A DNA stretch of 64,000 nucleotides from Rhodanobacter sp. C03 (GCF_002001175.1 NZ_MUNT01000001.1:434001-498000); one strand, 5' to 3'; counted from the stretch's first letter, positions 33,677 to 43,733 are shown. The notes: generated by a model from the sequence alone, not told the origin. A program made the numbers and translations.

Positions 33677-35242
33677 TCAGTGACCGGTCGCGGTGGATGG
33701 ATCGATGGACGGCCAGATGCCCAAACCGTCCGGCCCCTTGCGGATGAACTTGCGCATCAGCATCACGTCGACAATCGCCAGCGCGGTGTAGAACAGCACG
33801 AAGCCACCCAGCGAGGTGAGTACCTGACCGGCACTGACCGACGACACGCCGAGTGCCGTCGGCAGTACGCCTTCGATCGCCCACGGCTGGCGCCCGTATT
33901 CGGCGACGATCCAGCCCAGCTCGATCGCGACCCAGGGCAGCGGCAGGCTCCACAGCGCGAGGCGTAGATACCAGCGCTGGCTGTCCAGCTGGCGCGTGCT
34001 GGCCTTCCAGAACGAGAACGCGAACAGCGCGATGAAATAGAAACCGCAGCCGACCATGATGCGGAACGCCCAGAACAGCACTGATACATTCGGGATGGTG
34101 CTATCGGCAGCCTGCTGGATATCCGCCGGCGTGGCTTGGCGCGGATCATCGACGTACTTCTTCAACAGCAGCGCGTAACCCAGATCCTGGTCGTGCGCAG
34201 CAAGGGTGGCCTTGGCCTGCGCATTGTCCTTGTCCTGACGCAGCATCAGCATCGCGTCGTAGGCCTGGATGCCGTTGCCGATGCGGCCCTTGGCGGCATC
34301 CACCAGTTCGGCGATGCCGGGCATCGTCTCGTCGATCGAGTGGGTGCCGATCAGGCCCATCACCCAGGGAATCTTCACCGCAAAGTGGGTGGTGCGCTGC
34401 TGCACGTCGGGTATGCCGAACAGGGTGAACGACGCCGGCGCGGGTTCGGTGTGCCACATCGCCTCGATCGACGCCATCTTCATCTTCTGGTTCAGCGACA
34501 CGGTGTAGCCCGATGCATCACCCAGCACCACTACCGACAGCGCCGCCGCCAGCCCGAAACTTGCCGCCACCGTCATCGAGCGCTTGGCGAAATCGACGTT
34601 GCGTCCGCGCAGCAGATACCATGCGCTGATCGATAGCACGAACATCGCACCCATCACGTAGCCGGCGCTTACCGTGTGCACGAACTTGTCCTGCGCCACC
34701 GGATTGAAGAACACCTCGGAGAACGAGGTCACTTCCATCCGCATCGTCTGCGGATTGAATGCGGCACCGACCGGATGCTGCATCCACGCATTCGCGATCA
34801 GGATCCACAATGCCGACAGGCTGGTGCCCAGCGCGAGGAACCAGGTCACCAGCAGATGCTTGATCCGCGAGATGCGATCCCAGCCCATGAAGAACACACC
34901 GACCAGGGTGGCTTCGAGGAAGAACGCCATCATCCCCTCGATCGCCAGCGGTGCGCCGAACACGTCGCCGACGTAATGCGAGTAGTACGCCCAGTTCATG
35001 CCGAACTGGAACTCCATCGTCACGCCGGTGGCCACGCCCATCGCGAAGTTGATGCCGAACAGCACGCCCCAGAACTGCACCATGCGCTTCCACACCTCGC
35101 GCCCGGTCATCACGTAGACGCTCTCCATGATCGCGAGCATCCACACCAGGCCCAGTGTCAGCGGCACGAACAGGAAGTGGTACAGCGCGGTCAGCGCAAA
35201 CTGCAGGCGTGACAAGGTGACGACATCGGTATCGATGATCAT
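33677..35242 (-). CDS. cydA: Cytochrome bd ubiquinol oxidase subunit I
   Basis: Encodes 521 residues from ATG 35242 ([20 protein letters not shown]). Heme ligands are expected at the His in [13 protein letters not shown], and the His-Met pair; [20 protein letters not shown] and the Q-loop region around [16 protein letters not shown] (quinol binding) are clear. The Q loop is of the long form, as in E. coli. AGGTCACCC precedes the ATG, which overlaps the cydP stop (ATGA). Confidence 0.98.
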   Translation of the reverse strand: MIIDTDVVTLSRLQFALTALYHFLFVPLTLGLVWMLAIMESVYVMTGREVWKRMVQFWGVLFGINFAMGVATGVTMEFQFGMNWAYYSHYVGDVFGAPLAIEGMMAFFLEATLVGVFFMGWDRISRIKHLLVTWFLALGTSLSALWILIANAWMQHPVGAAFNPQTMRMEVTSFSEVFFNPVAQDKFVHTVSAGYVMGAMFVLSISAWYLLRGRNVDFAKRSMTVAASFGLAAALSVVVLGDASGYTVSLNQKMKMASIEAMWHTEPAPASFTLFGIPDVQQRTTHFAVKIPWVMGLIGTHSIDETMPGIAELVDAAKGRIGNGIQAYDAMLMLRQDKDNAQAKATLAAHDQDLGYALLLKKYVDDPRQATPADIQQAADSTIPNVSVLFWAFRIMVGCGFYFIALFAFSFWKASTRQLDSQRWYLRLALWSLPLPWVAIELGWIVAEYGRQPWAIEGVLPTALGVSSVSAGQVLTSLGGFVLFYTALAIVDVMLMRKFIRKGPDGLGIWPSIDPSTATGH

Positions 35243-35460
35243 GGGTGACCTGCGGATGGAGTTTGCGAGGTGGGCGCCAATCGATGCGCAATCGCATCCG
35301 GACTGGCATCGGGTTTCGGTTGCGGCGCGAACGCCACCCACCAAATCAGCATCAGCACTGCGATCTTGAGGGCGATCACGCCGAACAACTCGAATGTCAG
35401 TCGACGCAGCGGGCGAGCTGGCAGAACGTGGCGATCCAGTTCGACAGACGATATGGACAT
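35239..35460 (-). CDS. cydP: Cytochrome bd accessory small subunit CydP
   Basis: Encodes 73 residues (MSISSVELDRHVLPARPLRR). A basic N-terminus is followed by one membrane helix LFGVIALKIAVLMLIWWVAF and a proline-rich periplasmic tail. It matches the CydP small subunits annotated beside cydA in Lysobacterales. Its TGA overlaps the cydA start, so it is the first gene of a cydP-A-B-X operon. The 175 bases upstream to the sensor kinase gene hold the promoter; I did not find a convincing FNR box. Confidence 0.82.
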   Translation of the reverse strand: MSISSVELDRHVLPARPLRRLTFELFGVIALKIAVLMLIWWVAFAPQPKPDASPDAIAHRLAPTSQTPSAGHP

Positions 35461-35635
35461 GCGGCGATCCAGTGCATCACATATTCACCGAGAATACGCT
35501 TCGCCCGTGCAACTGTCGTGCGGAGTAATGCCGCAGCCTGCGGCAATCTGCGTATGTCCCATCGGGCTGACCAAGGTGGCTGGCAACACACGTCATGTTG
35601 CCGGTCATCAGCTCAAACACGAACAGGTGGCCGGA

Positions 35636-37498
35636 TTACCGCGATGATGCTTGCAGGAGGACGTCCAGACGCAAAGTGACGCCACGGCCGGGCAACGCAT
35701 CAAGCACCAGCACGCTGCCCAGGCGCGTGGCGCGGGCGCGCAGGCTGGCCAGCCCCGCGCCGCTGGGCCGACCGTCGTGTGCCACGCCTGGTTCGAAACC
35801 GTCGCCGTCGTCACGCACTTCGATGGACAGCTGCGTGTCAGCGCGGCCCACGGCGACGTCCACGCGGCTGGCGTGGCTGTGCTTGAGCACGTTGGTCAGC
35901 GCTTCCTGCAACAGGCGCAGCAGATCGAGGCTGCGTGCGGGGCCGAGATGCAGCCCGTCGAGGCCGTCCAGCCGCCAGCGGCTGTCGATGCCGGCCACGT
36001 CCAGACGCTGGCTCCACCGATGGCGCAGCGGCGCGAGCAGGCCGGCCAGGTCGGAGTCCTGCTCGTGAGTGGTGGTATCGATGACCAGGCGCAGGTCGTC
36101 ACGCAGTTCCTTCAAGGTGCTGACCACGTGCGCAGGTTCCGGTGGTCGCTGCGGGTTTTCCAGCGCGGCGATGGCGCCGAGCAGGCTGCCGCCGAAGCCG
36201 TCGTGCAGGTCGCGCACCAGGTTCAGGCGTTCGCCGATGCGGGTGTTGTCCAGCGCCAGCGCGTGCTCGCGTGCCAACGTATCGCCGAGTTGCGTGGTGG
36301 CGATGTCGACCTTGTGCCTGAGTTCGACGTTGAAGCCTTCGGCCCGGCGCATCGCCGCGGAAAAACGCCAGGCCACAGCGAACGCCATGCCGACCAGAGT
36401 CAGCGGCGAGGTCAGCGCACCAATATAGTTGTTGCCGTGGATCAGCTCCAGGTACAGCGCGAGGTCGTGGAACGAGAGCAGGATCGGCAGCAACATGGAA
36501 ATGCCGAGCACGCGCACTTCGATCCGGCGGCTGCGTGCGGCATGCCACAGGAAGGTGGCGATCGTCGCGTAGTAGAACAGGATGGTGGGCAGCACCCATA
36601 CGTTGCGCCACGGGCCCATGCGGTGCGGGTCGAGCAGGGCGAACGCGAAGGCGGCGAGGCTGGCGAGCCCCATGGCGGCTTCGGTGCGCGGCCAGCGGCG
36701 TTCGCAGAAGCGCAGCAGGAACACGGTGAAGCTGCATGTCGACGTCACGAGCAAGGCGACCACGAAGGCCTGCCACGCATCGGTGCTGGCGAACGGCCAG
36801 GTGCTTGCGGTGACGTAGTTCCAGGCATAACCGGCGCCGAACAAGGTGCTCAGTGCGTACCAGCCGTAGACGGTGTCCCGGCGCCGCAACAGCCAGAGCA
36901 TGCCGAACAGCACGCCGAGCACGGCGCTGATGGCGAAGTTGAACAGGCGCACGTCGTAGCGCCAGCGCATGCCGCTGCGATACAACGCCTGTACCGCGGA
37001 GTTGCTGCCGATCTGTACCTTGCCGAGGCCGGGCTGGTAGGCCGCGAGGCCGGAAACGCGCACCAGCAACGTGTTATCGCCGATGTGCAGCAACGGCTTG
37101 TCGATCAGGAAAAACTGCGGCGCGACCCAGCTGCGTGACAACGGCTCGACCAGCTGCGGGTCGCGATAGACCACGCTGCCGTTGACGTAGACCGCATCGG
37201 CCATGCAGACGTAATCGAGCAGCAGGCCTATCGGTGCATCCGTGCTGGCCTGGTTCCAGTGCACCCGATACCAGACCACGCCATCGTGATGTGGCCAACG
37301 GGTGTTCCAGTAATCCATCAACTTGATCGGCACCCAGCCGGTCGCGGGTGGCATGCTGGAATCCCACCCCGCCTGCACGGCTTCGGCGCGATCGAGCGTC
37401 ACGACGGTGGACGCCACCGATTGCGCCTGCAGCGTGCTGATCGTGCATGCCGCCAGCAGCCATGCGAGGCACAGCCACGCGAGCCGCGAATAGTTCAA
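35636..37498 (-). CDS. 7TMR-DISM-type sensor histidine kinase (NarX-like catalytic region)
   Basis: Encodes 620 residues from a TTG that overlaps the regulator stop (TTGA). A signal-peptide-like N-terminus is followed by a periplasmic DISM-type beta-sandwich (about 30-180, with WYRVHWNQ and AVYVNGSVVYRD), seven membrane helices (about 185-380), then HisKA_3 LVRDLHDGFGGSLLGAI with His432 and an HATPase domain (EALTNVLKHSHASRV, VRDDGDGFEPG). Such receptors sense small periplasmic ligands. It is paired with the NarL-type regulator gene immediately upstream on the same strand. Confidence 0.9.
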   Translation of the reverse strand: MNYSRLAWLCLAWLLAACTISTLQAQSVASTVVTLDRAEAVQAGWDSSMPPATGWVPIKLMDYWNTRWPHHDGVVWYRVHWNQASTDAPIGLLLDYVCMADAVYVNGSVVYRDPQLVEPLSRSWVAPQFFLIDKPLLHIGDNTLLVRVSGLAAYQPGLGKVQIGSNSAVQALYRSGMRWRYDVRLFNFAISAVLGVLFGMLWLLRRRDTVYGWYALSTLFGAGYAWNYVTASTWPFASTDAWQAFVVALLVTSTCSFTVFLLRFCERRWPRTEAAMGLASLAAFAFALLDPHRMGPWRNVWVLPTILFYYATIATFLWHAARSRRIEVRVLGISMLLPILLSFHDLALYLELIHGNNYIGALTSPLTLVGMAFAVAWRFSAAMRRAEGFNVELRHKVDIATTQLGDTLAREHALALDNTRIGERLNLVRDLHDGFGGSLLGAIAALENPQRPPEPAHVVSTLKELRDDLRLVIDTTTHEQDSDLAGLLAPLRHRWSQRLDVAGIDSRWRLDGLDGLHLGPARSLDLLRLLQEALTNVLKHSHASRVDVAVGRADTQLSIEVRDDGDGFEPGVAHDGRPSGAGLASLRARATRLGSVLVLDALPGRGVTLRLDVLLQASSR

Positions 37499-38193
37499 TA
37501 CAGCAGACCCAGGGCCTTCGCCTCGAATACCGCCGCGGTGCGCGAGCGCACCGCCAGCTTGCGATAGATGCTCTTGGTGTAACCCTCGATGGTGAAGCGC
37601 GACAGCGTGATCAGCTCGGCGATCTCACGGTTGCTGTAGCCGCGCGCGACCAGTCGCAGGATTTCCGACTCGCGCTCGGACAGGGCGTGCTCCGAACGCT
37701 CGGCCACTTCCGCTACGCGTGCGCCGGTGGTCACCGGCTCGGCAGAAAGCTGCAGCAAGGCAAGAATGCCGCGGGCGATGTTCGGGTCGATCGGCGCACC
37801 ACCGCGCCGGATGCTCTGCAAGGCCAGGCTCAACTCGACGTCGTCGCGTTCCTTCAGCAGGTAACCGATCGCGCCGGCGCGCAGAGCGGCCAGCACGGTA
37901 TCTTCGTGTCCCCATGCGGAGATCACCACCGAGGTCACCTGCGGGCGATGGATGTGCAGCCACGCGATCAGTTCGATGCCATTGCCGTCGGGTAGGCCGA
38001 TATCGATCAGCGCCACGCCGCTCGCATCTTCGTCCAGCAGGGCCTTGGCGCTGGCGATGCTGTTGGCAGTGGTGATTTGTGCGTCCGAACCGGTCAGACC
38101 CACCACGAGTTGCAGCAGTCGTTGCCGCATCGCCGGATGGTCCTCCACGATCAGGGTCGGACTCAGATCAATGCCGTTCTCTGCTGATTCCAT
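37495..38193 (-). CDS. NarL/FixJ-family response regulator
   Basis: Encodes about 232 residues from ATG 38193 (MESAENGIDLSPTLIVEDHP); a longer start is possible. The receiver has IVEDHP, phospho-acceptor Asp64 in ALIDIGLPDGNG and a Lys in GYLLKERDD. The C-terminal LuxR helix-turn-helix reads LSERESEILRLVARGYSNRE and IAELITLSRFTIEGYTKSIY. It is the upstream gene of the pair with the 7TM kinase; the kinase TTG overlaps its TGA. Targets are unknown; the cyd operon lies directly downstream on the same strand but is separated by 175 bases. Confidence 0.9.
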   Translation of the reverse strand: MESAENGIDLSPTLIVEDHPAMRQRLLQLVVGLTGSDAQITTANSIASAKALLDEDASGVALIDIGLPDGNGIELIAWLHIHRPQVTSVVISAWGHEDTVLAALRAGAIGYLLKERDDVELSLALQSIRRGGAPIDPNIARGILALLQLSAEPVTTGARVAEVAERSEHALSERESEILRLVARGYSNREIAELITLSRFTIEGYTKSIYRKLAVRSRTAAVFEAKALGLLY

Positions 38194-38313
38194 TCGTTGC
38201 GCCAGCCCCCGCTGTCCCGACACCTGACTGGAGGTCGGTCGACGCCCAGCCGGGACAGTATACGGCGCTGGCGCTCATCGGGATTTCACGATACGGAGGT
38301 TTCCCGCTGCAGG

Positions 38314-39633
38314 TCAGCCGTGCTGTGCGAAGGCATCACGGGTGAGGTTTTCCGGAGCACCGTCGGTGCACACCACGTCGTCCTCGATGCGGATGCCGCC
38401 GTACTGGCGGAAGCTGTCCACCCTGGCCCAGTCGATGTCGCTGGCGAACGGTTTGTCGCGCAATTCGGCCAGCAGCATGTCGATGAAGTACAGGCCCGGT
38501 TCGATGGTCACCACCATGCCTGCTTCCAGCACACGGGTCATGCGTAGATAGGGGTGCCCGACCGGGCGCGCGATGCTGCCGCCGTGCTCGTTCTGCTGGA
38601 AGCCGGCGACGTCGTGCACTTGCAGGCCGATCGGATGGCCCAGACCGTGCGGGAAGAACGCGCTGCTCACGCCGGATTCGACGGCGCTCTCCGCACTCAT
38701 GCGGATAAAACCGTGTTCGCGCAGTACGCCGGCCAGCACGTGATGGGCATGGATATGCAGTTCCGGATAGCTCTGTCCTGCGCGCACTTTCGCGACGAAG
38801 CCCTGCTGCGCGGCATCGACGCTGTCGATCAATGCCTGGAACTCGGCCGCCTGCGGCGACGCGTACGTGCGCGTGATGTCGCTGGCGTAACCGGCAGCGT
38901 TGGCGCCGGCGTCGATCAGGAACGAGCGGCTGTGCACCGGCGGTACGCGATCGAAATTCGTGTAGTGCAGGACCGCACCATGCTCGTTCAGACCGACGAT
39001 GCTGGAATACGGCAGTTCGGCATCGGTCTGCCGCGCAGCGGCGAGGTAGGTCAGGTGGATGCCGAACTCGCTGCGGCCGGAACGGAAGGCGGCCTCGGCG
39101 GCGCGGTGTGCGCGCGCGCCGATGCGGCTGGCTTCGCGCATCAGGGCGAGTTCGTATGGCGTCTTGTAGCTGCGATGCCAGTGCAGGTAGTCGAGCACGG
39201 CCTGCGGATTGTTCGCCTCGACGCCCTCGGTGGCGGGGCAATCGGCGGCGATCACCGCGCGCTGGCCCGCGGGCAGTTGTGCCACCGCTTCGGCGGCGTT
39301 GCGCACGATCACGATGTCGAAATGTTCCACCCAGTAGCCGTGCGGCGCCTGAGGCACCACGTGCCAGTAGTCGCGCGGTTGCAGGAAGATCAGCCGCGGC
39401 TTGTTGCCCGACGTGTAGACGATCCAGCTGCCCGGCGCGTCGGTCAGCGGCAGCCAATGCTTGAAGTGCGGGCTGACCACGAACGGATAGTCCTGGTCAT
39501 CCAGAAATTTGCGCAGCGGCGTGCCGGCGGTGATCACGAGGTGATCGAAATCGCCGAGCGCAAGCGCCCGGTCAGCGCGTTCGCGCAGGGTGGCCAGATG
39601 CTGCGGATAGAGCGAGGCGAGTTGATCGTGCAT
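38314..39633 (-). CDS. pepQ: Xaa-Pro dipeptidase (M24B)
   Basis: Encodes 439 residues from ATG 39633 (MHDQLASLYPQHLATLRERA), which follows AGGAATCCCC. It cleaves dipeptides with C-terminal proline. Metal-ligand regions are SFLIDAGANAAGYASDITRTY (Asp pair), FFPHGLGHPIGLQVHD (His), MVVTIEPGLYFID (Glu) and YGGIRIEDDVV (Glu). It is the second M24 peptidase in this window; its N-terminal domain differs from PepP and matches E. coli PepQ in length. Confidence 0.95.
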   Translation of the reverse strand: MHDQLASLYPQHLATLRERADRALALGDFDHLVITAGTPLRKFLDDQDYPFVVSPHFKHWLPLTDAPGSWIVYTSGNKPRLIFLQPRDYWHVVPQAPHGYWVEHFDIVIVRNAAEAVAQLPAGQRAVIAADCPATEGVEANNPQAVLDYLHWHRSYKTPYELALMREASRIGARAHRAAEAAFRSGRSEFGIHLTYLAAARQTDAELPYSSIVGLNEHGAVLHYTNFDRVPPVHSRSFLIDAGANAAGYASDITRTYASPQAAEFQALIDSVDAAQQGFVAKVRAGQSYPELHIHAHHVLAGVLREHGFIRMSAESAVESGVSSAFFPHGLGHPIGLQVHDVAGFQQNEHGGSIARPVGHPYLRMTRVLEAGMVVTIEPGLYFIDMLLAELRDKPFASDIDWARVDSFRQYGGIRIEDDVVCTDGAPENLTRDAFAQHG

Positions 39634-39797
39634 GGGGATTCCTGCAGGCAAGCTACGCCGTCCGCGGCAGGGACACTCGCGTGCCGGACTCAAGCTGCCC
39701 GCGATGGCGTGGGATGGTATGACGTGGGATAGGGAAGGGAGGGCGCCCATGATCGCGCGCCATCGTCGTCACTTCCAGCGGGTCAGGCCGATGAGCG

Positions 39798-40157
39798 TCA
39801 GGCTTGTGCCAGCCAGCCGTCGAGCCGGGCGGCATCGGCGTCCGTGATCGCCACGATCCGGTAGCCGGCCCAGATCTGTCCGGAACTGGCGGCGGGCTCA
39901 TGCCATTGTTCCTGGATACCGACCTCGATCGGCTGCGACTGGGTCAGCAGTCGCCCCGATCCCGGCATCGGGATGCTGACCTGATAGAGCGCTTCGCTGC
40001 GTGGTGCCTGCGCGCTGATCAGCAACATGCCGGTGCTGGAAAGATTGCCCAGATGCCCGATCGGCAGGCCGCTGATCACGTCGGTCACGATGGCCGTGAA
40101 CGTGGCGCGCTTGCGCTCGGCGCGACGCTGGTTGCTGGCATGGTCGTGCGGGCTCAT
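39798..40157 (-). CDS. PilZ-domain protein
   Basis: Encodes 119 residues from ATG 40157 (MSPHDHASNQRRAERKRATF). RRAERKR near the N-terminus is the RxxxR motif and GHLGNLSSTGMLLIS corresponds to the D/NxSxxG motif, the two c-di-GMP contacts of PilZ domains, although the first Asp is Asn here. The ATG overlaps the stop of the DUF1631 gene (ATGA), so the two proteins are probably made together. Confidence 0.85.
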   Translation of the reverse strand: MSPHDHASNQRRAERKRATFTAIVTDVISGLPIGHLGNLSSTGMLLISAQAPRSEALYQVSIPMPGSGRLLTQSQPIEVGIQEQWHEPAASSGQIWAGYRIVAITDADAARLDGWLAQA

Positions 40158-42484
40158 CGGCGGTCGGACTCCTGCGGAACGGAATGGCGTGGGCCGGCGC
40201 CCTGACGCAGAGTGCCGGTCAGGCTGCGCCAGGCGCGATCGAGCATGCTTTCGCGTTGCTCCACCACTTCGCATACGCGGCCGGCGGCAATTTCATGGGC
40301 CAGCTGGGTGATGCTCATTTCCTCGCCGCGCTGGCCGCGCCGGCTGACCAGCAGGCAGCGGCCGGACATCGGCGAATACCAGGCCAGTTTGCGTCGTGCG
40401 ATATGCCCGTTGCTCGGGTCGATGAATTCGAACCAGCTGCCGAACGGCAGCTGGCGCAGATGCTGCTCGATGCGCCGCTCACGCGGGCTTGGCTCCGGCG
40501 CCTGTGGTGCCGCCGGACGGGCCGCAACGACTGGCTCGGGCTGGGTGGATTGCTTGGCGGGTTGAACGGTATGGGCCGGAGTGACCGGCTGGGTGGACTG
40601 CTGCTCGCCAAGGCGGTGATGCTGTTTCAGACGCAACGCGAGATCGGTGGCACTGGGCAGTTCGACGGCGGGATCGGCCTTGTCCGTGCCGAGCAGGCGC
40701 TGCGCCACCTGCTCGGCTTCTTCGGTGTGCATGCCGATCTGCTGCAGGCCGCTTTCCACGTCCTGCTTCAATTGCGCCAGGTCGGTCACCGGCAAGCGGC
40801 CAAGCAACTGGTCGGTGATCGCAAGTTGTGCCTCGAACGCCTCGCTGTCCTCGCCGTGACGCAGTAGGGTGAGTGCCAGCACGTCCGACCAGGCCCGCTC
40901 CAGCAGGGCGCGCAACAGGCCACGTGGTGGCGATAGCGCAAAACGCTCGGCCATCAGTTCGCCGGCACGGTGGCGCGCCTGATCCAGCCGCTCGCGACCT
41001 TGTGCGGCTTCCACATGGCGGCGTTCGGCGGCCTGCGCCTTGCGGGTGAGCAGGGCCAGATGATGTTCGATATCGGCCAGCAGACTGGTATACAGCCCGG
41101 CACTTGGTGCTTCCTTGTTGGCGCGTGCGACCAGTTGTTCGAGCTTGGTCGCCAGCGGGCGGTTGCTCTCGTCGTCGCTGCCATCGAGCCAGTCGTTGGC
41201 CGCCCCGGTCACGGTATCCAGCAGCTTGCGCGCCGGATGCTCGGGCTTCTCGAAAAACTCCTGATCGGCCACCGCCATGCGCAACACCGGCAGTTGCAGG
41301 TCGCCGAGCAGGGCGCGCGCATTGCCACCGTGCTGCAGTTGCTGGCCGAGCTGCTCGAACAGCATCGCGACCAGTTCCACGGTGTCGCCCTGCACGCCAC
41401 TCAGCTGGGTGGGCGGTGCGCCGCTGGGGTTGTCGATATTGAGCTGGATCAGCAATTCCTCGCGCAGTCGCTGCGCGCTGCGCAGTTCGCGGCTGGCCTG
41501 ATCGGTGACCTGGGCCAGATGCTGTTGCAGCGCGCCCAGCGCAGTCTGCAGTTCATCGGTACTGGCGGCGCGGCCAGCCGGCTGGCCGCTCGCCATGCCC
41601 TGTTCGGAGCGGCGCTGCGCCAGCAGGTCGCGCAGCGATTCGAGTACTTCGATGGGGGCACCGCTTGCGCTGGCATGATGCGCTGGTTCGGCAGCCGGCG
41701 CAGCAACAGGTTCGGCAGCAGCTTCCGTGGGCGAGGCACCGTGGGGGCGTTTGCTGATCTGGCGCGGGATCGGAATGCTGCTGCGCAATTGCGACAGGAT
41801 GCCTTCTGCCTGCAGGTGTGCGTTGATGGTGGTGTACAGCGGTGCCAGAGCCTGGATCAGCCACAGGTCGAAGTTCTGCAGCAGCAGCAGCTCATGTGCC
41901 AGCGGCAAGTCCAGCGCGATGCTGGCCTGGTGGCATGCCCGCGCCAGGGCATGCGGCCCCAGCGGCAGTGCCTCACCCTCCAGCGGCGGTGCGCCGATCA
42001 GCACGGCCATGCGGTAACTCAGTTCGTGCAGCACGCTGCTGTGGCGCACTTCGCCACGCGCACCGAGCTGCTCCACCGTCATCGTCAATTCCTGCTCGGC
42101 GGGATCGAGCAGTTCCAGCGAATGCCAGGGTTTTGCGTCGGTTTGCGCCGACGCCGCCTTGGCAGCATCGGAATCGAGATCATTGAAGGCTGTGCCGAGC
42201 AGTTCCATGAAGCGCTGTTCGAACTGGGCCTGGTCCTGCAGCACGCGCTGCCGGCTGGCGAAGAAATCCTGCTGTTCGTTGTGCCCGCGCGCACGCTCAG
42301 CCTTCGCGAACAACTGCAACTCGAATTCGCCCAGGGATCGCCGCAACGGCGCATGCAACCCTTCCACACATAAGGTGTGGCTGGCCTCGAGCAATTGTTG
42401 CGCGCGTGCAGGCCAGCGACCGTCTTTGAGGCGACCTGGTTGATGGGACGCAAGTACGCGACGCCGATCCTGCCCGACATCCAT
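40154..42484 (-). CDS. DUF1631 family protein
   Basis: Encodes 776 residues. It is largely helical with long Gln/Glu/Leu-rich stretches, a Pro/Ala-rich linker near residues 255-285, and a C-terminal region FGSWFEFIDPSNGHIARRKLAWYSPMSG that resembles a PilZ-type barrel (the YcgR-like RxxxR site is partial). DUF1631 proteins are found with PilZ proteins in xanthomonads and pseudomonads, which suggests a c-di-GMP-linked role. It lies 82 bases after hemW and directly overlaps the PilZ gene. Confidence 0.85.
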   Translation of the reverse strand: MDVGQDRRRVLASHQPGRLKDGRWPARAQQLLEASHTLCVEGLHAPLRRSLGEFELQLFAKAERARGHNEQQDFFASRQRVLQDQAQFEQRFMELLGTAFNDLDSDAAKAASAQTDAKPWHSLELLDPAEQELTMTVEQLGARGEVRHSSVLHELSYRMAVLIGAPPLEGEALPLGPHALARACHQASIALDLPLAHELLLLQNFDLWLIQALAPLYTTINAHLQAEGILSQLRSSIPIPRQISKRPHGASPTEAAAEPVAAPAAEPAHHASASGAPIEVLESLRDLLAQRRSEQGMASGQPAGRAASTDELQTALGALQQHLAQVTDQASRELRSAQRLREELLIQLNIDNPSGAPPTQLSGVQGDTVELVAMLFEQLGQQLQHGGNARALLGDLQLPVLRMAVADQEFFEKPEHPARKLLDTVTGAANDWLDGSDDESNRPLATKLEQLVARANKEAPSAGLYTSLLADIEHHLALLTRKAQAAERRHVEAAQGRERLDQARHRAGELMAERFALSPPRGLLRALLERAWSDVLALTLLRHGEDSEAFEAQLAITDQLLGRLPVTDLAQLKQDVESGLQQIGMHTEEAEQVAQRLLGTDKADPAVELPSATDLALRLKQHHRLGEQQSTQPVTPAHTVQPAKQSTQPEPVVAARPAAPQAPEPSPRERRIEQHLRQLPFGSWFEFIDPSNGHIARRKLAWYSPMSGRCLLVSRRGQRGEEMSITQLAHEIAAGRVCEVVEQRESMLDRAWRSLTGTLRQGAGPRHSVPQESDRR

Positions 42485-42566
42485 GAATGAAACCTGTCTA
42501 TTCCCCTGGTGGGGGCTAGTTTATGCTGGTTCCTGCGGGTATGCCATCGCTCCCGGAAGGGTGGTT

Positions 42567-43733
42567 TCAGTCCAGAAAACTGGCGATCACGTCGTTGAGA
42601 AAACGCTGGCCCAGCGTGGTGGTGCGCAGGCGTTGCGGATCGTCGTGCAGCCAGCCGCGCTGGCAGTCTGCGGTCAGGACTGCGGCGATGCGTTCCGCTG
42701 GCAGGCCGGTGCGCTCGGCAAAGTCCGCCATCGGCACGCCGTCGATCAGGCGCAGCGCATTCAGCATGTACTCGAATGGCAGCTCGGCCGGGCTGACCAC
42801 GCTGTCGCCACCGATGCGCGTCGCGCCACCGGCCGCCTCCAGGTAGGCGCGCGGATGGCGGGTTTTCCAGCGCCGGTGCACCTGGCCGGTGCCGGTATCG
42901 CTCAGCTTGCCGTGCGCGCCGGCACCGATGCCGAGGTAGTCGCCGAAGCGCCAGTAATTGAGGTTGTGCGTGCAGCGCCGGTCGGGCAGGGCATACGCGG
43001 AGATTTCGTACTGGCCGTAGCCGGCGTCGGCGAGGTGGGCTTCGCAGGCTTCCTGCATCGCCCAGGCGTGATCGTCGTCGGGCAGCGGTGGCGGATTGGC
43101 GGCGAACGCGGTGTTTGGTTCCAGCGTCAGCTGGTAGTGCGAGATATGCGTGGGCTGCAGGGCGACGGCACGGGCCACGTCGGTCAGTGCGCCAGCCAGG
43201 GTTTGCTGCGGCAGGGCGTACATCAGGTCGAGGTTGATGTTGGCGTAGCCGGCGTCCTGCGCCGACTTCACCGCGGCCTCGGCTTCGTCAGACGAATGAA
43301 TGCGGCCGAGTCGCCTCAACTTGTCGTCGTCGAAGCTCTGCACGCCGAACGAGATGCGGTTGACCCCGGCTGCCAGATAACCGTCGAAGCGGCCGTGTTC
43401 GACCGTGCCGGGATTGGTTTCCAGGGTGATTTCGGCGTTGTCGACCAGCGGCAGGCGTTCGCGCACGCCATCAAGCAGGCGGTCGATCAGTTCGGGTGAA
43501 AAGAGGCTCGGTGTGCCGCCGCCGAAAAAGATGCTGATGACGGGTCGACCTTCGAGCGCCGCAGCAAAGTCAGCGCGATCGGCATCCAGGTCGGCCAGCA
43601 GATGGTTGATGTAGTCAGCGTATGGCGGCGGTTCACTGCGCAGGCCATGCGAATTGAAATCGCAGTACGGGCATTTCTTCACGCACCACGGCATGTGGAT
43701 ATACAACGCCAGCGGCGGTGCGATCAGGCTCAT
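42567..43733 (-). CDS. hemW: Radical SAM heme chaperone HemW
   Basis: Encodes 388 residues. The radical-SAM cluster motif is MPWCVKKCPYCDFNSHG (CxxxCxxC), with FFGGGTPSLF and NRISFGVQSFDDDKLRRLGR further on. HemW (formerly annotated as an oxygen-independent coproporphyrinogen oxidase homologue) binds heme and delivers it to respiratory enzymes; the missing fourth Cys distinguishes it from HemN. Its ATG overlaps the rdgB stop (ATGA). In E. coli the rdgB-hemW pair is also adjacent. Confidence 0.95.
   Translation of the reverse strand: MSLIAPPLALYIHMPWCVKKCPYCDFNSHGLRSEPPPYADYINHLLADLDADRADFAAALEGRPVISIFFGGGTPSLFSPELIDRLLDGVRERLPLVDNAEITLETNPGTVEHGRFDGYLAAGVNRISFGVQSFDDDKLRRLGRIHSSDEAEAAVKSAQDAGYANINLDLMYALPQQTLAGALTDVARAVALQPTHISHYQLTLEPNTAFAANPPPLPDDDHAWAMQEACEAHLADAGYGQYEISAYALPDRRCTHNLNYWRFGDYLGIGAGAHGKLSDTGTGQVHRRWKTRHPRAYLEAAGGATRIGGDSVVSPAELPFEYMLNALRLIDGVPMADFAERTGLPAERIAAVLTADCQRGWLHDDPQRLRTTTLGQRFLNDVIASFLD

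Noticed and set aside
35461-35635. Possible FNR/Anr box upstream of cydP
   Set aside because: No TTGAT-N4-ATCAA match on either strand; only a GCCGCA/TGCGGC dyad is present.
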